DNA of 64,000 nucleotides, taken from positions 594,964 to 658,963 of the forward strand of contig NZ_JAJUBB010000001.1 in the NCBI RefSeq assembly GCF_028683135.1. The letters are read 5' to 3'. The stretch comes from Enterovibrio qingdaonensis. Lineage in GTDB: Bacteria > Pseudomonadota > Gammaproteobacteria > Enterobacterales > Vibrionaceae. This document shows positions 46,476 through 55,763 of this stretch, one piece after another. The translations under genes and the position numbers were made by a program. How positions within the stretch are numbered: the first letter of the stretch is position 1; each line of letters starts with the position of its first letter. The notes under the pieces were generated by a model, which had not been told where the DNA came from, ran no database searches, and saw nothing but the letters and a program-made list of their open reading frames with translations.

Positions 46476-47093
46476 ATGGCGAAAAGGAATACAGTGAATA
46501 AGATTGAAAATGGAATGCAGTATTATGATGAGGTCTTTTCAAAGCTGACACTTCCAGACAGCCATTTCACTGACATCGAATTTGAAGAGTGTGAATTTAA
46601 TGACTGTCAGTTTTCCAGCACGCAATTTCGACAGTGTAAGTTTATCAACTGTACATTCCGCCGTTGCAACTTCAGCATGGCCAAATTTTCTCACACAAGG
46701 ATGACTGAGCTTGATTTCGATGCGTGCAAATTAGTAGGCATTGATTGGACGCTAGCGGATTGGCCGACCTACAGAAAGGATGCGGAAATGACGTTCAAGA
46801 ACTGTATCTTGACCGATGCGAGCTTCTTCGGATTAACCCTGAATGAGCTCCATTGTACAGATTGCAAGCTTCACGATGTCGATTTTCGTGATGGCGACTT
46901 CGCAAACTCCACACTGACAAACTGTGATTTTACGAATAGCTTGTTTATGCGCACCAATTTAGCGGAAACAGACTTTACTGAGTCTCACAGCTTTTCCATC
47001 AATGTATTAGAAAACAACGTAAAAGGTGCGACCTTCTCTCGTTATGAAGCTCTTGCGCTTCTAGAAAGCCTGAACATTTCGTTGGTCGACTAA
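46476..47093 (+). CDS. pentapeptide-repeat protein (Qnr/McbG-like)
   Basis: This 205-aa protein is built of pentapeptide repeats with a phenylalanine centre and frequent cysteine, as in FEECEFNDCQF and CKFINCTFRRCNF near residues 35-65. It ends in a helix SRYEALALLESLNIS that resembles the C-terminal helix of Qnr proteins. Qnr proteins protect gyrase, but most pentapeptide proteins do other things. The ATG at 46476 is preferred; an in-frame ATG lies 9 bases upstream. There is no signal peptide. Confidence 0.8.
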   Translation: MAKRNTVNKIENGMQYYDEVFSKLTLPDSHFTDIEFEECEFNDCQFSSTQFRQCKFINCTFRRCNFSMAKFSHTRMTELDFDACKLVGIDWTLADWPTYRKDAEMTFKNCILTDASFFGLTLNELHCTDCKLHDVDFRDGDFANSTLTNCDFTNSLFMRTNLAETDFTESHSFSINVLENNVKGATFSRYEALALLESLNISLVD

Positions 47094-47104
47094 CATCACG
47101 TCCA

Positions 47105-48565
47105 TCAACATCCCTTTTCAAGAATGTCATTGAGAGCTGATAACCCCGCTTCGATATCTTCAAGAGAACTGTTCCCAATGCCAGCCACCAAACACCGGTG
47201 TATCCAATCTGGCATCTGGGACAACGTATTGTCATCGCAATAATAATCCAAAGTACGGATGGTAAACCCCTTCTCAGCGAGTGATTTTTTAACATGGTAG
47301 GCATCGGGCCCTCCTTCCCATCGAAAGGTTACATGCAGCCCAGCCGCTTGGCTGATCACTTCAACACCACCGTGATACACATGAGAAAGGCACGCGACGA
47401 ACGCAGCATGCTTTTGTTGGTAAAGATTCCGCATTTTCTTGATATGACGAAGGTAATCACCTTGCGCAATAACGTCAGCCAACGCCTCTTCAATATGAAT
47501 GGGCGAACAGCCACTGGTCGCATCTTTTAACGACAGACATTGGTCAACCAAGGCATCTGGAACCACCATATAGCCGACGCGAAGACTCGGTACAAACGCC
47601 TTTCCGAATGTACCAATATAAATCACGTTAGCCTGATCACCGTGAAGTTTTGCCGCTAATCCCTGCAACGAGGGATATGGGCGATTCGCAAACTGGAATT
47701 CACTGTCATAGTCGTCTTCGATTATCCAACCATCTGATTTTATTGACCATTCAATACAGCGCATTCGCGCTTGCGTATCGAGACTATGACCCATCGGGTA
47801 TTGGTTACTCGGCGTCAAATACAGAGCCTTTCCTGCAAAGTCACCAAGCACCGACAAATCACTGTCAAACTGCGTCGCCAAAGAGAAATAGGTAACATTG
47901 GCACCCACTTGCTGCATGACTTTACGCATCTGGCTGTAACCTGGGTTCTCCATCAGCACTGGATCGCCACGCTTAACAACGGCATTCAACGCAATAAATA
48001 ACGCCTGCTGTGCTCCGGTTGTAATAATAATGCGATGCGCCGGTGCAACCACGGAGCGACTTGTCAGTAAGTATTCGCTCAACGCTTTCCGCAATGCCAA
48101 GCTGCCTTGAATATCACTCTGCCCCGCCAATATTGCCCTTTGCATGTGAATCTGCACCAACCGTGCCCATTTCTTATAGGGAAAATGCACGAGATCTGGC
48201 ACACCGGGAGAGAACGGCCTATTCCGTATTCCCGGCATTTTAAAGGGAGCAGCGATGTCTTCTTCCTTTGTACTTTTAGGTCCTGATTTGTGCGTATGAA
48301 GGTAATGTTCTGGATGCAGCAAAACAAAGTACCCGGAACCACGTTTGCTGGCGATATACCCTTCAGCCCTTAACTGCTCGTATACCGCCACCACAGTGTT
48401 TCGACTCACGCTCACTTCATTAGCCAAAACGCGGGTTGCGGGCAACCTCGCTTGTGTCGGCCAATCTCCACGTAAAATTTTGGATTGAATCGCGACATAA
48501 AGCGCATGCTGTTTGGATGGATGGCACCCATCTAGCTCTAAGACACCCACATCGATAGGCTGCAT
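47105..48565 (-). CDS. MocR/PdxR-family transcriptional regulator
   Basis: This 486-aa protein fuses a GntR winged helix (about residues 14-80, with LPATRVLANEVSVSRNTVVAVYEQLRAEGYI) to an aminotransferase-like domain (about 120-480). The PLP lysine is in IYIGTFGKAFVPSLRVGYMV near residues 316-335. MocR proteins sense PLP or another amino-compound. It is divergent from a PNPOx-like gene, and a direct repeat lies between them, so that gene is the likely target. Confidence 0.93.
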   Translation of the reverse strand: MQPIDVGVLELDGCHPSKQHALYVAIQSKILRGDWPTQARLPATRVLANEVSVSRNTVVAVYEQLRAEGYIASKRGSGYFVLLHPEHYLHTHKSGPKSTKEEDIAAPFKMPGIRNRPFSPGVPDLVHFPYKKWARLVQIHMQRAILAGQSDIQGSLALRKALSEYLLTSRSVVAPAHRIIITTGAQQALFIALNAVVKRGDPVLMENPGYSQMRKVMQQVGANVTYFSLATQFDSDLSVLGDFAGKALYLTPSNQYPMGHSLDTQARMRCIEWSIKSDGWIIEDDYDSEFQFANRPYPSLQGLAAKLHGDQANVIYIGTFGKAFVPSLRVGYMVVPDALVDQCLSLKDATSGCSPIHIEEALADVIAQGDYLRHIKKMRNLYQQKHAAFVACLSHVYHGGVEVISQAAGLHVTFRWEGGPDAYHVKKSLAEKGFTIRTLDYYCDDNTLSQMPDWIHRCLVAGIGNSSLEDIEAGLSALNDILEKGC

Positions 48566-48600
48566 ATTGGACCCATAAACTTTTTAAAATTGGTTCTATT
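48566..48600. promoter_or_regulatory. MocR operator candidate (direct repeat)
   Basis: ATTGGACCCA at 48566-48575 and ATTGGTTCTA at 48589-48598 are direct repeats 23 bases apart, in the divergent promoter. MocR family regulators commonly bind direct repeats. Confidence 0.5.
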
Positions 48601-48660
48601 TAAGGTGCCACTCTTTTCGTAAATTGCAAGAAACAGGAAAACAAAGACAAGGAATGTGCG

Positions 48661-49320
48661 ATGTCTATCAGCCAAACTGCGCGAACTAAACTCAACAAAG
48701 CCGCCCACAAAGGTGTCAATGACCAAGAAACGCTGTACGCAATCATTGATGAGTCCAAGATGGCTCACGTTGCAATCCACGATCATCGAGGACCAACGGT
48801 CATCCCTATGCTGGTATGGCGCATTGACGACAATCTGTATATTCATGGCGCGAAAAACAGCCCGTTAATGAAACACCTACGAAAAGGCGAGGACTGTTGT
48901 CTGACATTCACACTGTTTGATGGTTGGGTGCTTGCACGTTCTGCATTCCATCACAGCGCGCACTATCGTTGTGCCATGGTATTTGGTTGTTTTGAACGCA
49001 TTGAAAGCAATCAACAGAAATCGGATGCACTGGATGCTTTCCTCGAACAAATTGCCCCCGGACGAAGCCTTGAAGCAAGGCCTGGCAACGAAAAAGAGCT
49101 CACTGCGACCGAATTACTCGTTATGCCTATTCAAGAGACATCCGTCAAAGTAGGTCGCCACGGTGTGAATGATGATTTGGCTGACATGAAGTTGGATGTG
49201 TGGGCCGGTGTGTTGCCGTATCGAACCGTCGTAGGCCCGCTGATCGATGCGCCGGACTTAGAAACCACAACCAAACCCGATTATTCGAGCGCTTATGGAA
49301 AGCGGTGGTCAGACGAATAA
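48661..49320 (+). CDS. PNPOx-like FMN-binding flavoprotein
   Basis: This 219-aa protein matches the pyridoxamine 5'-phosphate oxidase-related group: MAHVAIHDHRGPTVIPMLVWRIDDNLYIHG near residues 37-66, followed by CCLTFTLFDGWVLARSAFHHSAHYRCAMVFG. It also resembles NimA-type nitroreductase-like flavoproteins. The reaction is unknown. It is divergent from a MocR regulator, a common partner pairing. Confidence 0.87.
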   Translation: MSISQTARTKLNKAAHKGVNDQETLYAIIDESKMAHVAIHDHRGPTVIPMLVWRIDDNLYIHGAKNSPLMKHLRKGEDCCLTFTLFDGWVLARSAFHHSAHYRCAMVFGCFERIESNQQKSDALDAFLEQIAPGRSLEARPGNEKELTATELLVMPIQETSVKVGRHGVNDDLADMKLDVWAGVLPYRTVVGPLIDAPDLETTTKPDYSSAYGKRWSDE

Positions 49321-49410
49321 AATTTATGCATTCCTCATGTTGTTTTAAGCACTTGGGGAATGCTTACCTCCCTGATATATTGAGCCTTCGTCTATCAGGA
49401 GAGGACAAGG

Positions 49411-50304
49411 ATGAAAACATTTAATCGGGTAGCCATTGTCGGCGGTACTCATGGGAACGAATTTAGTGGTGTTTACTTATTAAAGAAATGGCAATCATCA
49501 CCTGCAACTATTCGCCGCGCTACCTTTGAAACTGAAACCCTTTTTGGCAATCCTAATGCGCACCGAGATAACAAACGTTACCTTGATTGCGATCTAAACC
49601 GTCAGTTTCTCCTTCACGATCTCGCTGACCCAGAACTGGGCAATTACGAGCAAAGCCGCGCAAAAGCCATTAACTTACAGTTGGGCCCGAAAGGCAATGC
49701 ACGTACCGATCTGATCATCGATCTCCATAACACCACCAGCAATATGGGTCCAACACTGATATTGCTAAAAGCCGATGCATTCAATACTCAACTCGCCGCT
49801 TACGTCGCAGAGCGTATGGAAGATGCGGTGATCTTGTTTGAAGACCACTGCACGGTTGAAGAACACTTTTTCCTCTGCTCAATTGCAGACCAAGGCATCA
49901 TCATTGAAGTTGGCCCTCAGCCGCAGTCAGTCATCCGCCAAGACGTATTAGATTGGATGGAAGACATGACCTCCCATATTCTCGATTTTGTCGAACTGTT
50001 TAATAACAACGAAGTACCTGAACTGCCTGATACCATTTCAGCATATCGTTACACAGAAACACTCAAATTGCCTGAAGATGAAAATGGCGAACGTATCGGT
50101 ATGGTGCATAAAAACGTCCAAGACGCCGACTTCACCCCCTTACGAAATGGTGACCCGATTTATACGTTGTTTTCTGGCGAAGAAATATGCTGGGACGGTG
50201 ATTACGAAGCCTACCCACACTTCATCAATGAGGCCGCTTACTACGACAACAACCTCGCCATGTCGCTAGGTAAAAAAGTAGAAATAGCGGTTATTAAAAA
50301 TTAA
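49411..50304 (+). CDS. aspartoacylase-like zinc deacylase
   Basis: This 297-aa protein matches aspartoacylase. GGTHGNEFSG near residues 11-20 gives the first zinc ligands, DCDLNRQF near 59-66 gives a substrate arginine, DLHNTTSNMG near 106-115 gives the third ligand and IIIEVGPQP near 170-178 gives the catalytic Glu. It should remove acetyl or similar groups from N-acyl amino acids. It differs from the rim-operon deacylase and does not have its extra barrel. A strong terminator follows. Confidence 0.88.
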   Translation: MKTFNRVAIVGGTHGNEFSGVYLLKKWQSSPATIRRATFETETLFGNPNAHRDNKRYLDCDLNRQFLLHDLADPELGNYEQSRAKAINLQLGPKGNARTDLIIDLHNTTSNMGPTLILLKADAFNTQLAAYVAERMEDAVILFEDHCTVEEHFFLCSIADQGIIIEVGPQPQSVIRQDVLDWMEDMTSHILDFVELFNNNEVPELPDTISAYRYTETLKLPEDENGERIGMVHKNVQDADFTPLRNGDPIYTLFSGEEICWDGDYEAYPHFINEAAYYDNNLAMSLGKKVEIAVIKN

Positions 50305-50331
50305 GACTCGTCGCGCAACAGCAAGACAAGC

Positions 50332-50364
50332 AAAAAAGTGCCGCTATAAATAGCGGCACTTTTT
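50332..50364. terminator. bidirectional terminator
   Basis: AAAGTGCCGCTA and TAGCGGCACTTT form a 12-bp stem around TAAA with T- and A-runs. It separates the aspartoacylase-like gene from the convergent 727-aa gene. Confidence 0.92.
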
Positions 50365-50384
50365 GTTTTGCAAACTGAGGCGAA

Positions 50385-52568
50385 CTATTGCGTTTCACCA
50401 GCAATCACTGAAGGATCACCCTCAACAATTGGCATGTCACCAATATCTGCATCACCCACGATTGAGGTCGGCACGTCGACCGCTGGGTCTGACAATGTCA
50501 GCGTGGTGCACTGGCCTGCAGCGGCTTGCATCGTTTGCTCAATCTCTCTTGCCTTGATGGCATATTGATTGGCTGGCCCCATAAGTACACCATCATTTAA
50601 GGAAAAACTCGGCAGATATCTGTCGCCGTCCTGTGCCATCGGGACTCCCCAAAAATCGCCATTCCCGCCATAGTTAATCAAGTAGGTTTGCCCAGCATAA
50701 ACGCCCGCAGAACCAGACCTGTCATTGGCGTTGTTGTGCGTGTAAGCAAACTGAAGCGGCTTTTCAAAACTAACAATGTTGTCACTAGCATCTTTCACGG
50801 CAGTGAGTTGATTCCAGTTTTGTAAGCCCGTCTCCCAAACGTAGTACTCCGTGGTGATCGCGGGATCATACACGTCATAGCTATTGCTAACGGTAGACAA
50901 CACCATGGGCCCGCTGCGAACGCCCCAACTATGGGGTGTGGAATTGATGTTACTTTGAGTCAATGATGCGTTGTATCTGACAGGCTCACTGCTGTTCACA
51001 CTCACCAATGTCAGCGCATTGCCGCCCGACGTACTGAATGTATATTGGTGTGGGCCACTGGCTGTTTCAAATGGGCTGTTTGAGCCAGTCCAGTTCGTTA
51101 AATCACTGAGATCAAACGTCCCGATTGGACAATTATCGTAACAATAGAGCGTTACCGACCCGCCATTAAGCAACTCTCCACTGCCTGTCTCGCTGCCATT
51201 AATGAAGGTCTGTTCGTAATATGTCAGAGAAGCATTCCCTTCCAGAAACTTCACTTCTCCGCCCAGTTGCTCTGAGTACATGTAAAGTGAGTCATTGGTA
51301 GAAAGAGATATAAGCGTCGGCCCAAATGCGGTGATAGTCGGTCCATTCTGGCCCCAACTTAGCTTGCCTGTCTTATAAAAGCCGTCTGACCCCACACCAT
51401 CCTGCGCCGCGGTATAATACTTCACAACCCATTGATCGAAGCTGGAATCACTAAATACACTGCTGTCCCAATACGAGAAGCTGATGCCTCGGGCATTCGA
51501 CAATGCGAGCGTATTCACCGTGTTTTTTATTAGGCGGCCAGGCGCCGTCATCACGGTGTATTGTCGAACGACCCCATTATCATCTCTCACAATCGTCTCG
51601 CCATTTGTTACGGCTCCCTCGACCTCCGTCCAGATTCCCCAATATCCGACATACCCGTAACTGTCGTAGGTGCCATTGTTCGCACTGGAATATTTCATCG
51701 GGAAACCAGCATTTACGTCAATTTGAGCTCCCGTAGACGCGTTGTAAAGATCATACCGATACACAAAGCTATTAAACTGTGTTCGGCTTAAACACGTGCC
51801 GCTGTTGTTACCTGACTTATAGGGAAGCGCATCAAAGTTAGCGGCATTTTGAAGTAGTACATTGCCTGAATTAAATGTCAGTGCATACGCTCCACTTTGA
51901 CTGGACGAGGTCAAGGCCGTCCCTTCTGAGCGATCAGAAGACATCACCACGCTCGCGCTTTGCGTATAGGTAGAGACCCCGTGTTGACTACTTTCATAAA
52001 GCGTAAATCCAATCGAATCTTCTAGCCCACTCAACGTAATGACTTCCCCACCACCTTTGGGGGTGAGATTGGTAAAGTTATCAAAGAACGAAAAGTTAAA
52101 CGTGAATTGACCAAAAGGATTGGTATCTGATGCGCCCTCGGTGATAACCGCTTTGAATTTTATCGCTTGTTCGTCATCGCCAGTCGCCATCTCAGGTAAC
52201 CAAACATTCACGATCAAGGGGGCCGAGTCAGAGGCTCTGGTTACCTCAGCAACCGCTTTCAAGTAAGAGGGGGTGTTTGCAGCACCTGATGATTGACCCG
52301 TTGACCCATCATTAGAATCGTCAAAACAACTTGCTTCATCTGCCAGTACCAAATAAGGCCCGGCATTCGCGAATTCAGTGACATTAAATTGTGCCGTAAA
52401 GCAAAGGATGCTGTTCACAAGTTCAATGGGTTCCAATGCTTCATTCCAAACATACGTTTTTTGGCTAGCATTTGTGTATTCTGTACCCACATCATTAAAT
52501 GCCGCATGCCCAACAACTGGCAATGATGATGCTACGATGCCCAACCATTTCGCATTAATCGTTTTCAT
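50385..52568 (-). CDS. 727-aa secreted protein, unknown
   Basis: This protein has a signal peptide (MKTINAKWLGIVASSLPVVGHAA) and a long beta-rich mature part with many Asn, Ser, Gly and aromatic residues and a few scattered cysteines. There is no recognisable catalytic motif, no obvious sorting tail and no transmembrane helix. The C-terminal 40 residues are acidic. The start overlaps the end of a 49-aa lipoprotein gene by 14 bases, so they form an operon. I cannot assign a function. Confidence 0.85.
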   Translation of the reverse strand: MKTINAKWLGIVASSLPVVGHAAFNDVGTEYTNASQKTYVWNEALEPIELVNSILCFTAQFNVTEFANAGPYLVLADEASCFDDSNDGSTGQSSGAANTPSYLKAVAEVTRASDSAPLIVNVWLPEMATGDDEQAIKFKAVITEGASDTNPFGQFTFNFSFFDNFTNLTPKGGGEVITLSGLEDSIGFTLYESSQHGVSTYTQSASVVMSSDRSEGTALTSSSQSGAYALTFNSGNVLLQNAANFDALPYKSGNNSGTCLSRTQFNSFVYRYDLYNASTGAQIDVNAGFPMKYSSANNGTYDSYGYVGYWGIWTEVEGAVTNGETIVRDDNGVVRQYTVMTAPGRLIKNTVNTLALSNARGISFSYWDSSVFSDSSFDQWVVKYYTAAQDGVGSDGFYKTGKLSWGQNGPTITAFGPTLISLSTNDSLYMYSEQLGGEVKFLEGNASLTYYEQTFINGSETGSGELLNGGSVTLYCYDNCPIGTFDLSDLTNWTGSNSPFETASGPHQYTFSTSGGNALTLVSVNSSEPVRYNASLTQSNINSTPHSWGVRSGPMVLSTVSNSYDVYDPAITTEYYVWETGLQNWNQLTAVKDASDNIVSFEKPLQFAYTHNNANDRSGSAGVYAGQTYLINYGGNGDFWGVPMAQDGDRYLPSFSLNDGVLMGPANQYAIKAREIEQTMQAAAGQCTTLTLSDPAVDVPTSIVGDADIGDMPIVEGDPSVIAGETQ

Positions 52569-52704
52569 TGGTCACTACCTCCAGTTGTTGAGGCAACTGC
52601 AAGCTGGATGTTGACGTTGATGCCGAATCGCTATCGCTACAGCCCGACACCAGCCCCACAAACAGGTAAAAAAATGCGAATTTCAGATAGTTAAGCTTGC
52701 TCAT
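52555..52704 (-). CDS. 49-aa lipoprotein preceding the 727-aa protein
   Basis: This short gene encodes MSKLNYLKFAFFYLF, then LVGLVSGC with the lipobox LVSGC at Cys22, then a Ser/Thr-rich tail of 27 residues. GGGGGA lies just before the ATG as a strong ribosome binding site. Its TAA stop lies 14 bases inside the 727-aa gene. The mature protein is a short surface or periplasmic lipopeptide; the function is unknown. Confidence 0.75.
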   Translation of the reverse strand: MSKLNYLKFAFFYLFVGLVSGCSDSDSASTSTSSLQLPQQLEVVTNEND

Positions 52705-53199
52705 ACTTCCCCCTTGCATAAGGCATTTCATATTAGAGACAAGTGATCATTAATAGAGACGCCGTTTAAGCTTAGTTTTAGTGGGGATAATTAAAAGCGG
52801 AGAAAAACCTGATTTACTAGACATGCAAAAAAACGCATATCCTTATGACAAACAGGGAAAATAAATCACAATCAGAAAAGATCGCCTGTTTTTTCCTGTC
52901 TAGATATTAACAAGTTAGGCGAATGACACGACTGAAAAATACTGTGCATCCTCTTCCAATAAGAAGATCTATATCACCTTATAAACACAAATGGTAAACT
53001 ATGGCCATTTGGAACACCTAAATAGTAACGTTTGTGATCATGATCCGCTGAATGAGGGTTGCCCTTCCATAGACTGTTCATTCCGGTATCGACGTTGCCT
53101 TCAAAAAACGAAAGCGTTCTCGCCGATCAACAACCAACAGACATTGATTAAATTTTATCTTTGGGTGGAATTTAAGGTGCAAATAATTGAGGAGGATTG
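52705..53199. other. intergenic region between divergent genes
   Basis: This region separates the lipoprotein operon from the IS1-like protein. It is AT-rich, has no credible open frame, and no terminal inverted repeats or target duplication were found by eye next to the IS1-like gene. Confidence 0.45.
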
Positions 53200-54765
53200 G
53201 TGTCGCCAGGCAAACTACCGTCGACAGCAGATGGATCAGAACTCAACGGTTGCAAGCTTATGCCGACCCAGCAAACCCAAATTGAGAGTGTGGAGACGCT
53301 TCTCCAACCTATCGATTTCGGGGGTGCTATCGGTTTCGCTTCAATGAATCATTGTAAAACATTGGCGTGTCGAAACTTTGGTTTGAGTGATAAGAAGTAT
53401 TACCTTCTTCAAGTAACTGATCCCTCTCGTCCCGAATTAGTTTGTCGAGAGTGTGGTGCCTTTCCTCCTCTCCTCAATAACAGTGCATTGCTTGAAGAAC
53501 TGAATCGGTCAAAAGAACAAGATTCGGCGAGCCTTGCTGCATGTTCAAACCAAGCATGTCCGTCATGCAATAAACCCGTATTAACACACCGAGAGCTATA
53601 CCATGCTTTTGGATATAGCGGTGAAAGGCAGCGATATCGCTGCAAGCATTGCCAGTCGACCTTCGTTGATAAGTGGTCCAATGCGAACCCAAAACTCGAT
53701 ATACAACAAAAGCTATTGGGTCTTGTGTTTACAGGGCATGCAGTCAGAGAAATTTGTCGAAAGCTCGCCATCAATCCAAAAACCTTCTATGACCATTTGG
53801 ATCAAATCGCCCTACGTTGTCGAAACAAGTTGGCAACGGTTGATGCCCGCTTCGTGCAAATGTGCAATTCAACACCAATGGCTTCTACCCTTGCCCCCTT
53901 GCAACCGAGTAGTAAAAATGGCGTTAACTGGCTGGCAACGGGTGACGCAAAACATGGATACGTTTTTCAGCAAAGCCTGAATTATGCCGCAGACGAGATG
54001 CCGCCCGATGACAGCAATGACACTATCGCGAAGCGCAGCCGACTCATGCCCAACGCTTTTGACACACAGATTGAGGCTAACGTAGCGACACCTAAGGATT
54101 TACTTGAGCGCGTAAACACAAAATACAGTGAAGTGTTGTCACGAAAAAATGTCGAAGACCCCTACACCAAACCTATTGATGTTACATACCCTTCAACAGG
54201 CAGCTTAATAAGGCCTCAATACACGACATACGCACATTTTCTGCGTATCGCAGAGAGCACTATTGATTGGGATTCCATCACTCTGTATTTGCCGCAAGAA
54301 CCTTTGTTACGTTCCGCAATTGTTTCCGTGTTTAAAGACAGAATGGAAGAACGAACGTGCCATCCTATCTACGTGGAACAAAACGCAAATTGGATAGAAC
54401 CAAACTCTTCTGAAACCGTTGATATCGTTTTGTTGAGTTGGTGGAGAGATCGATGGGCGTTCACTAAAATAGGTGTTGGTAGCAAAGGTATTTGCCACTT
54501 AGGAAGGGAAACAAACAACGAACGTTATTGGCTGGAAAAAGCATCAACTGAACAATTGGAAGACTACCAGTCACGCTTTCATCTGTGTTTTAAAAGCGTT
54601 ATAGACGAACCGAGGCGTCGCCGTCGCCCAGGAGGCTTGCTACCTCTGCTCGACATTTATCGTGCATGGAACAACCTCTGCCATCAAAACAGTGACGGAT
54701 TTACGCCAGCTCAGGCTCTCGGACTCGCGAGAAAACCCTATTCACTCGCCGATTTATTGAGCTAA
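53200..54765 (+). CDS. IS1-like DDE protein, possibly domesticated
   Basis: This 521-aa protein has an InsA-like zinc ribbon. Cysteine pairs occur as CRECG, CSNQACPSC and RYRCKHCQSTF over residues about 85-150. A helix-turn-helix follows, GHAVREICRKLAINPKTFYDHL, and then an RNase-H-like region with NWLATGDAKHGYVF. The C-terminus is rich in arginine and ends FTPAQALGLARKPY. AGGAGG is four bases before the GTG at 53200. It is a single long frame, unlike the two-frame IS1 InsA-InsB layout. No terminal inverted repeats are seen, so it may not be mobile. Confidence 0.65.
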   Translation: MSPGKLPSTADGSELNGCKLMPTQQTQIESVETLLQPIDFGGAIGFASMNHCKTLACRNFGLSDKKYYLLQVTDPSRPELVCRECGAFPPLLNNSALLEELNRSKEQDSASLAACSNQACPSCNKPVLTHRELYHAFGYSGERQRYRCKHCQSTFVDKWSNANPKLDIQQKLLGLVFTGHAVREICRKLAINPKTFYDHLDQIALRCRNKLATVDARFVQMCNSTPMASTLAPLQPSSKNGVNWLATGDAKHGYVFQQSLNYAADEMPPDDSNDTIAKRSRLMPNAFDTQIEANVATPKDLLERVNTKYSEVLSRKNVEDPYTKPIDVTYPSTGSLIRPQYTTYAHFLRIAESTIDWDSITLYLPQEPLLRSAIVSVFKDRMEERTCHPIYVEQNANWIEPNSSETVDIVLLSWWRDRWAFTKIGVGSKGICHLGRETNNERYWLEKASTEQLEDYQSRFHLCFKSVIDEPRRRRRPGGLLPLLDIYRAWNNLCHQNSDGFTPAQALGLARKPYSLADLLS

Positions 54766-54792
54766 ATCCAGCCATTTAATTAGACCAATAAT

Positions 54793-54823
54793 AAAAAAAG
54801 CGAACACAATGTTCGCTTTTTTT
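54793..54823. terminator. bidirectional terminator
   Basis: AAAAAAGCGAACA and TGTTCGCTTTTTT form a 13-bp perfect stem around CAA. It serves the IS1-like gene and the convergent maoP. Confidence 0.92.
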
Positions 54824-54838
54824 CAGCCTACTCGATGA

Positions 54839-55168
54839 CTATTCGTCCGCTTCTGCTTCTGAGTAATCTTCAGCTGCGCCGTTACGAGACGTAGAACACA
54901 GGTTGTATACCACGTGTTTATGGTTGATTTCTTTCAAATATTTCAACCAGCAATGTGCATATTGTGACTCTGCGGCACGACGACCGTTCACTTCATCAAC
55001 AAATTTCTGCTGTTCTGCATCTTGTGGAACCATCGTACCTTCAAACAAGGCTTTCATAGTACGGCCACTGGTTTCCAAAAGTTGCGATTCCTTGATAGTA
55101 AAATAGCCGGATCGAGCGAAACCTTTTGGAAAATGCCTGTCATCAAAAAACTTTTGACCACTAAACAT
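54839..55168 (-). CDS. maoP: MaoP family protein (DUF413)
   Basis: This 109-aa protein matches MaoP: YFDNKHYPRGF-like FFDDRHFPKGFARSGYFTIKESQLLE near the N-terminus, then an RR-AESQYAHCWLKYLKEI middle and a C-terminal GAAEDYSEAEADE. E. coli MaoP organises the Ori macrodomain of the chromosome through a nearby maoS site. I did not find a maoS-like site. It is monocistronic. Confidence 0.9.
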   Translation of the reverse strand: MFSGQKFFDDRHFPKGFARSGYFTIKESQLLETSGRTMKALFEGTMVPQDAEQQKFVDEVNGRRAAESQYAHCWLKYLKEINHKHVVYNLCSTSRNGAAEDYSEAEADE

Positions 55169-55763
55169 TATTGAGCTCCTTAACCAATTTGCGCAATATT
55201 TTTCATTAAACCATTAAGGTGTAAAGCAAAATATTGTTAATCTGACGATAAAGAAAATTAATGCTTCATTCGCTTTATAGCGACGTTTTTCCATTCTGTC
55301 GAGCTTTTGAACACCTATTTCTTATCTCATTTATAAGCCAAAATAGTCAATAAATTCGTGCAGGTCGAGTACACAATGAGTAAATCATTGTAACAATGTG
55401 AAAAGCGTCATTATTCAATAATTCGTTGCGCTTCAGATCTCAAATTTTCGGGCTGAAGCCCATACTGGCTTACAATGCAGCAACATTTTCATATCCAAAC
55501 GAATGTAAAAATGGAACTGTCTGGCTTTTTTTGTTCTTCATCTATTTTTCTAATCACAATGGACGAATTTTTTCGTTTTATTTAATCTGCATGCTGAGCT
55601 TATGCTTGAAACGCATGTGGCGTCACAATGATGAAAATATAAATTCATTAAATTGTCATCGCGCTTACGCTATATTTCCCTTGAAGTAATTTGGTGAAAT
55701 ATACGCAATAGAAACACCTAACAGTTTTCTTTACACAACAGTTAAATGGACAGGGTAAATAAG
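55169..55763. other. AT-rich intergenic region
   Basis: This 595-base stretch contains the maoP promoter. An open frame at 55426-55689 has no ribosome binding site and no recognisable domain. No hairpin or repeat was found by eye. Confidence 0.45.

Noticed and set aside
52991..53347. 118-codon frame overlapping the IS1-like gene start
   Set aside because: It runs into the IS1-like gene in another frame and has no ribosome binding site or domain.
55426..55689. 87-codon frame in the gap after maoP
   Set aside because: No ribosome binding site and AT-rich hydrophobic composition without a domain.
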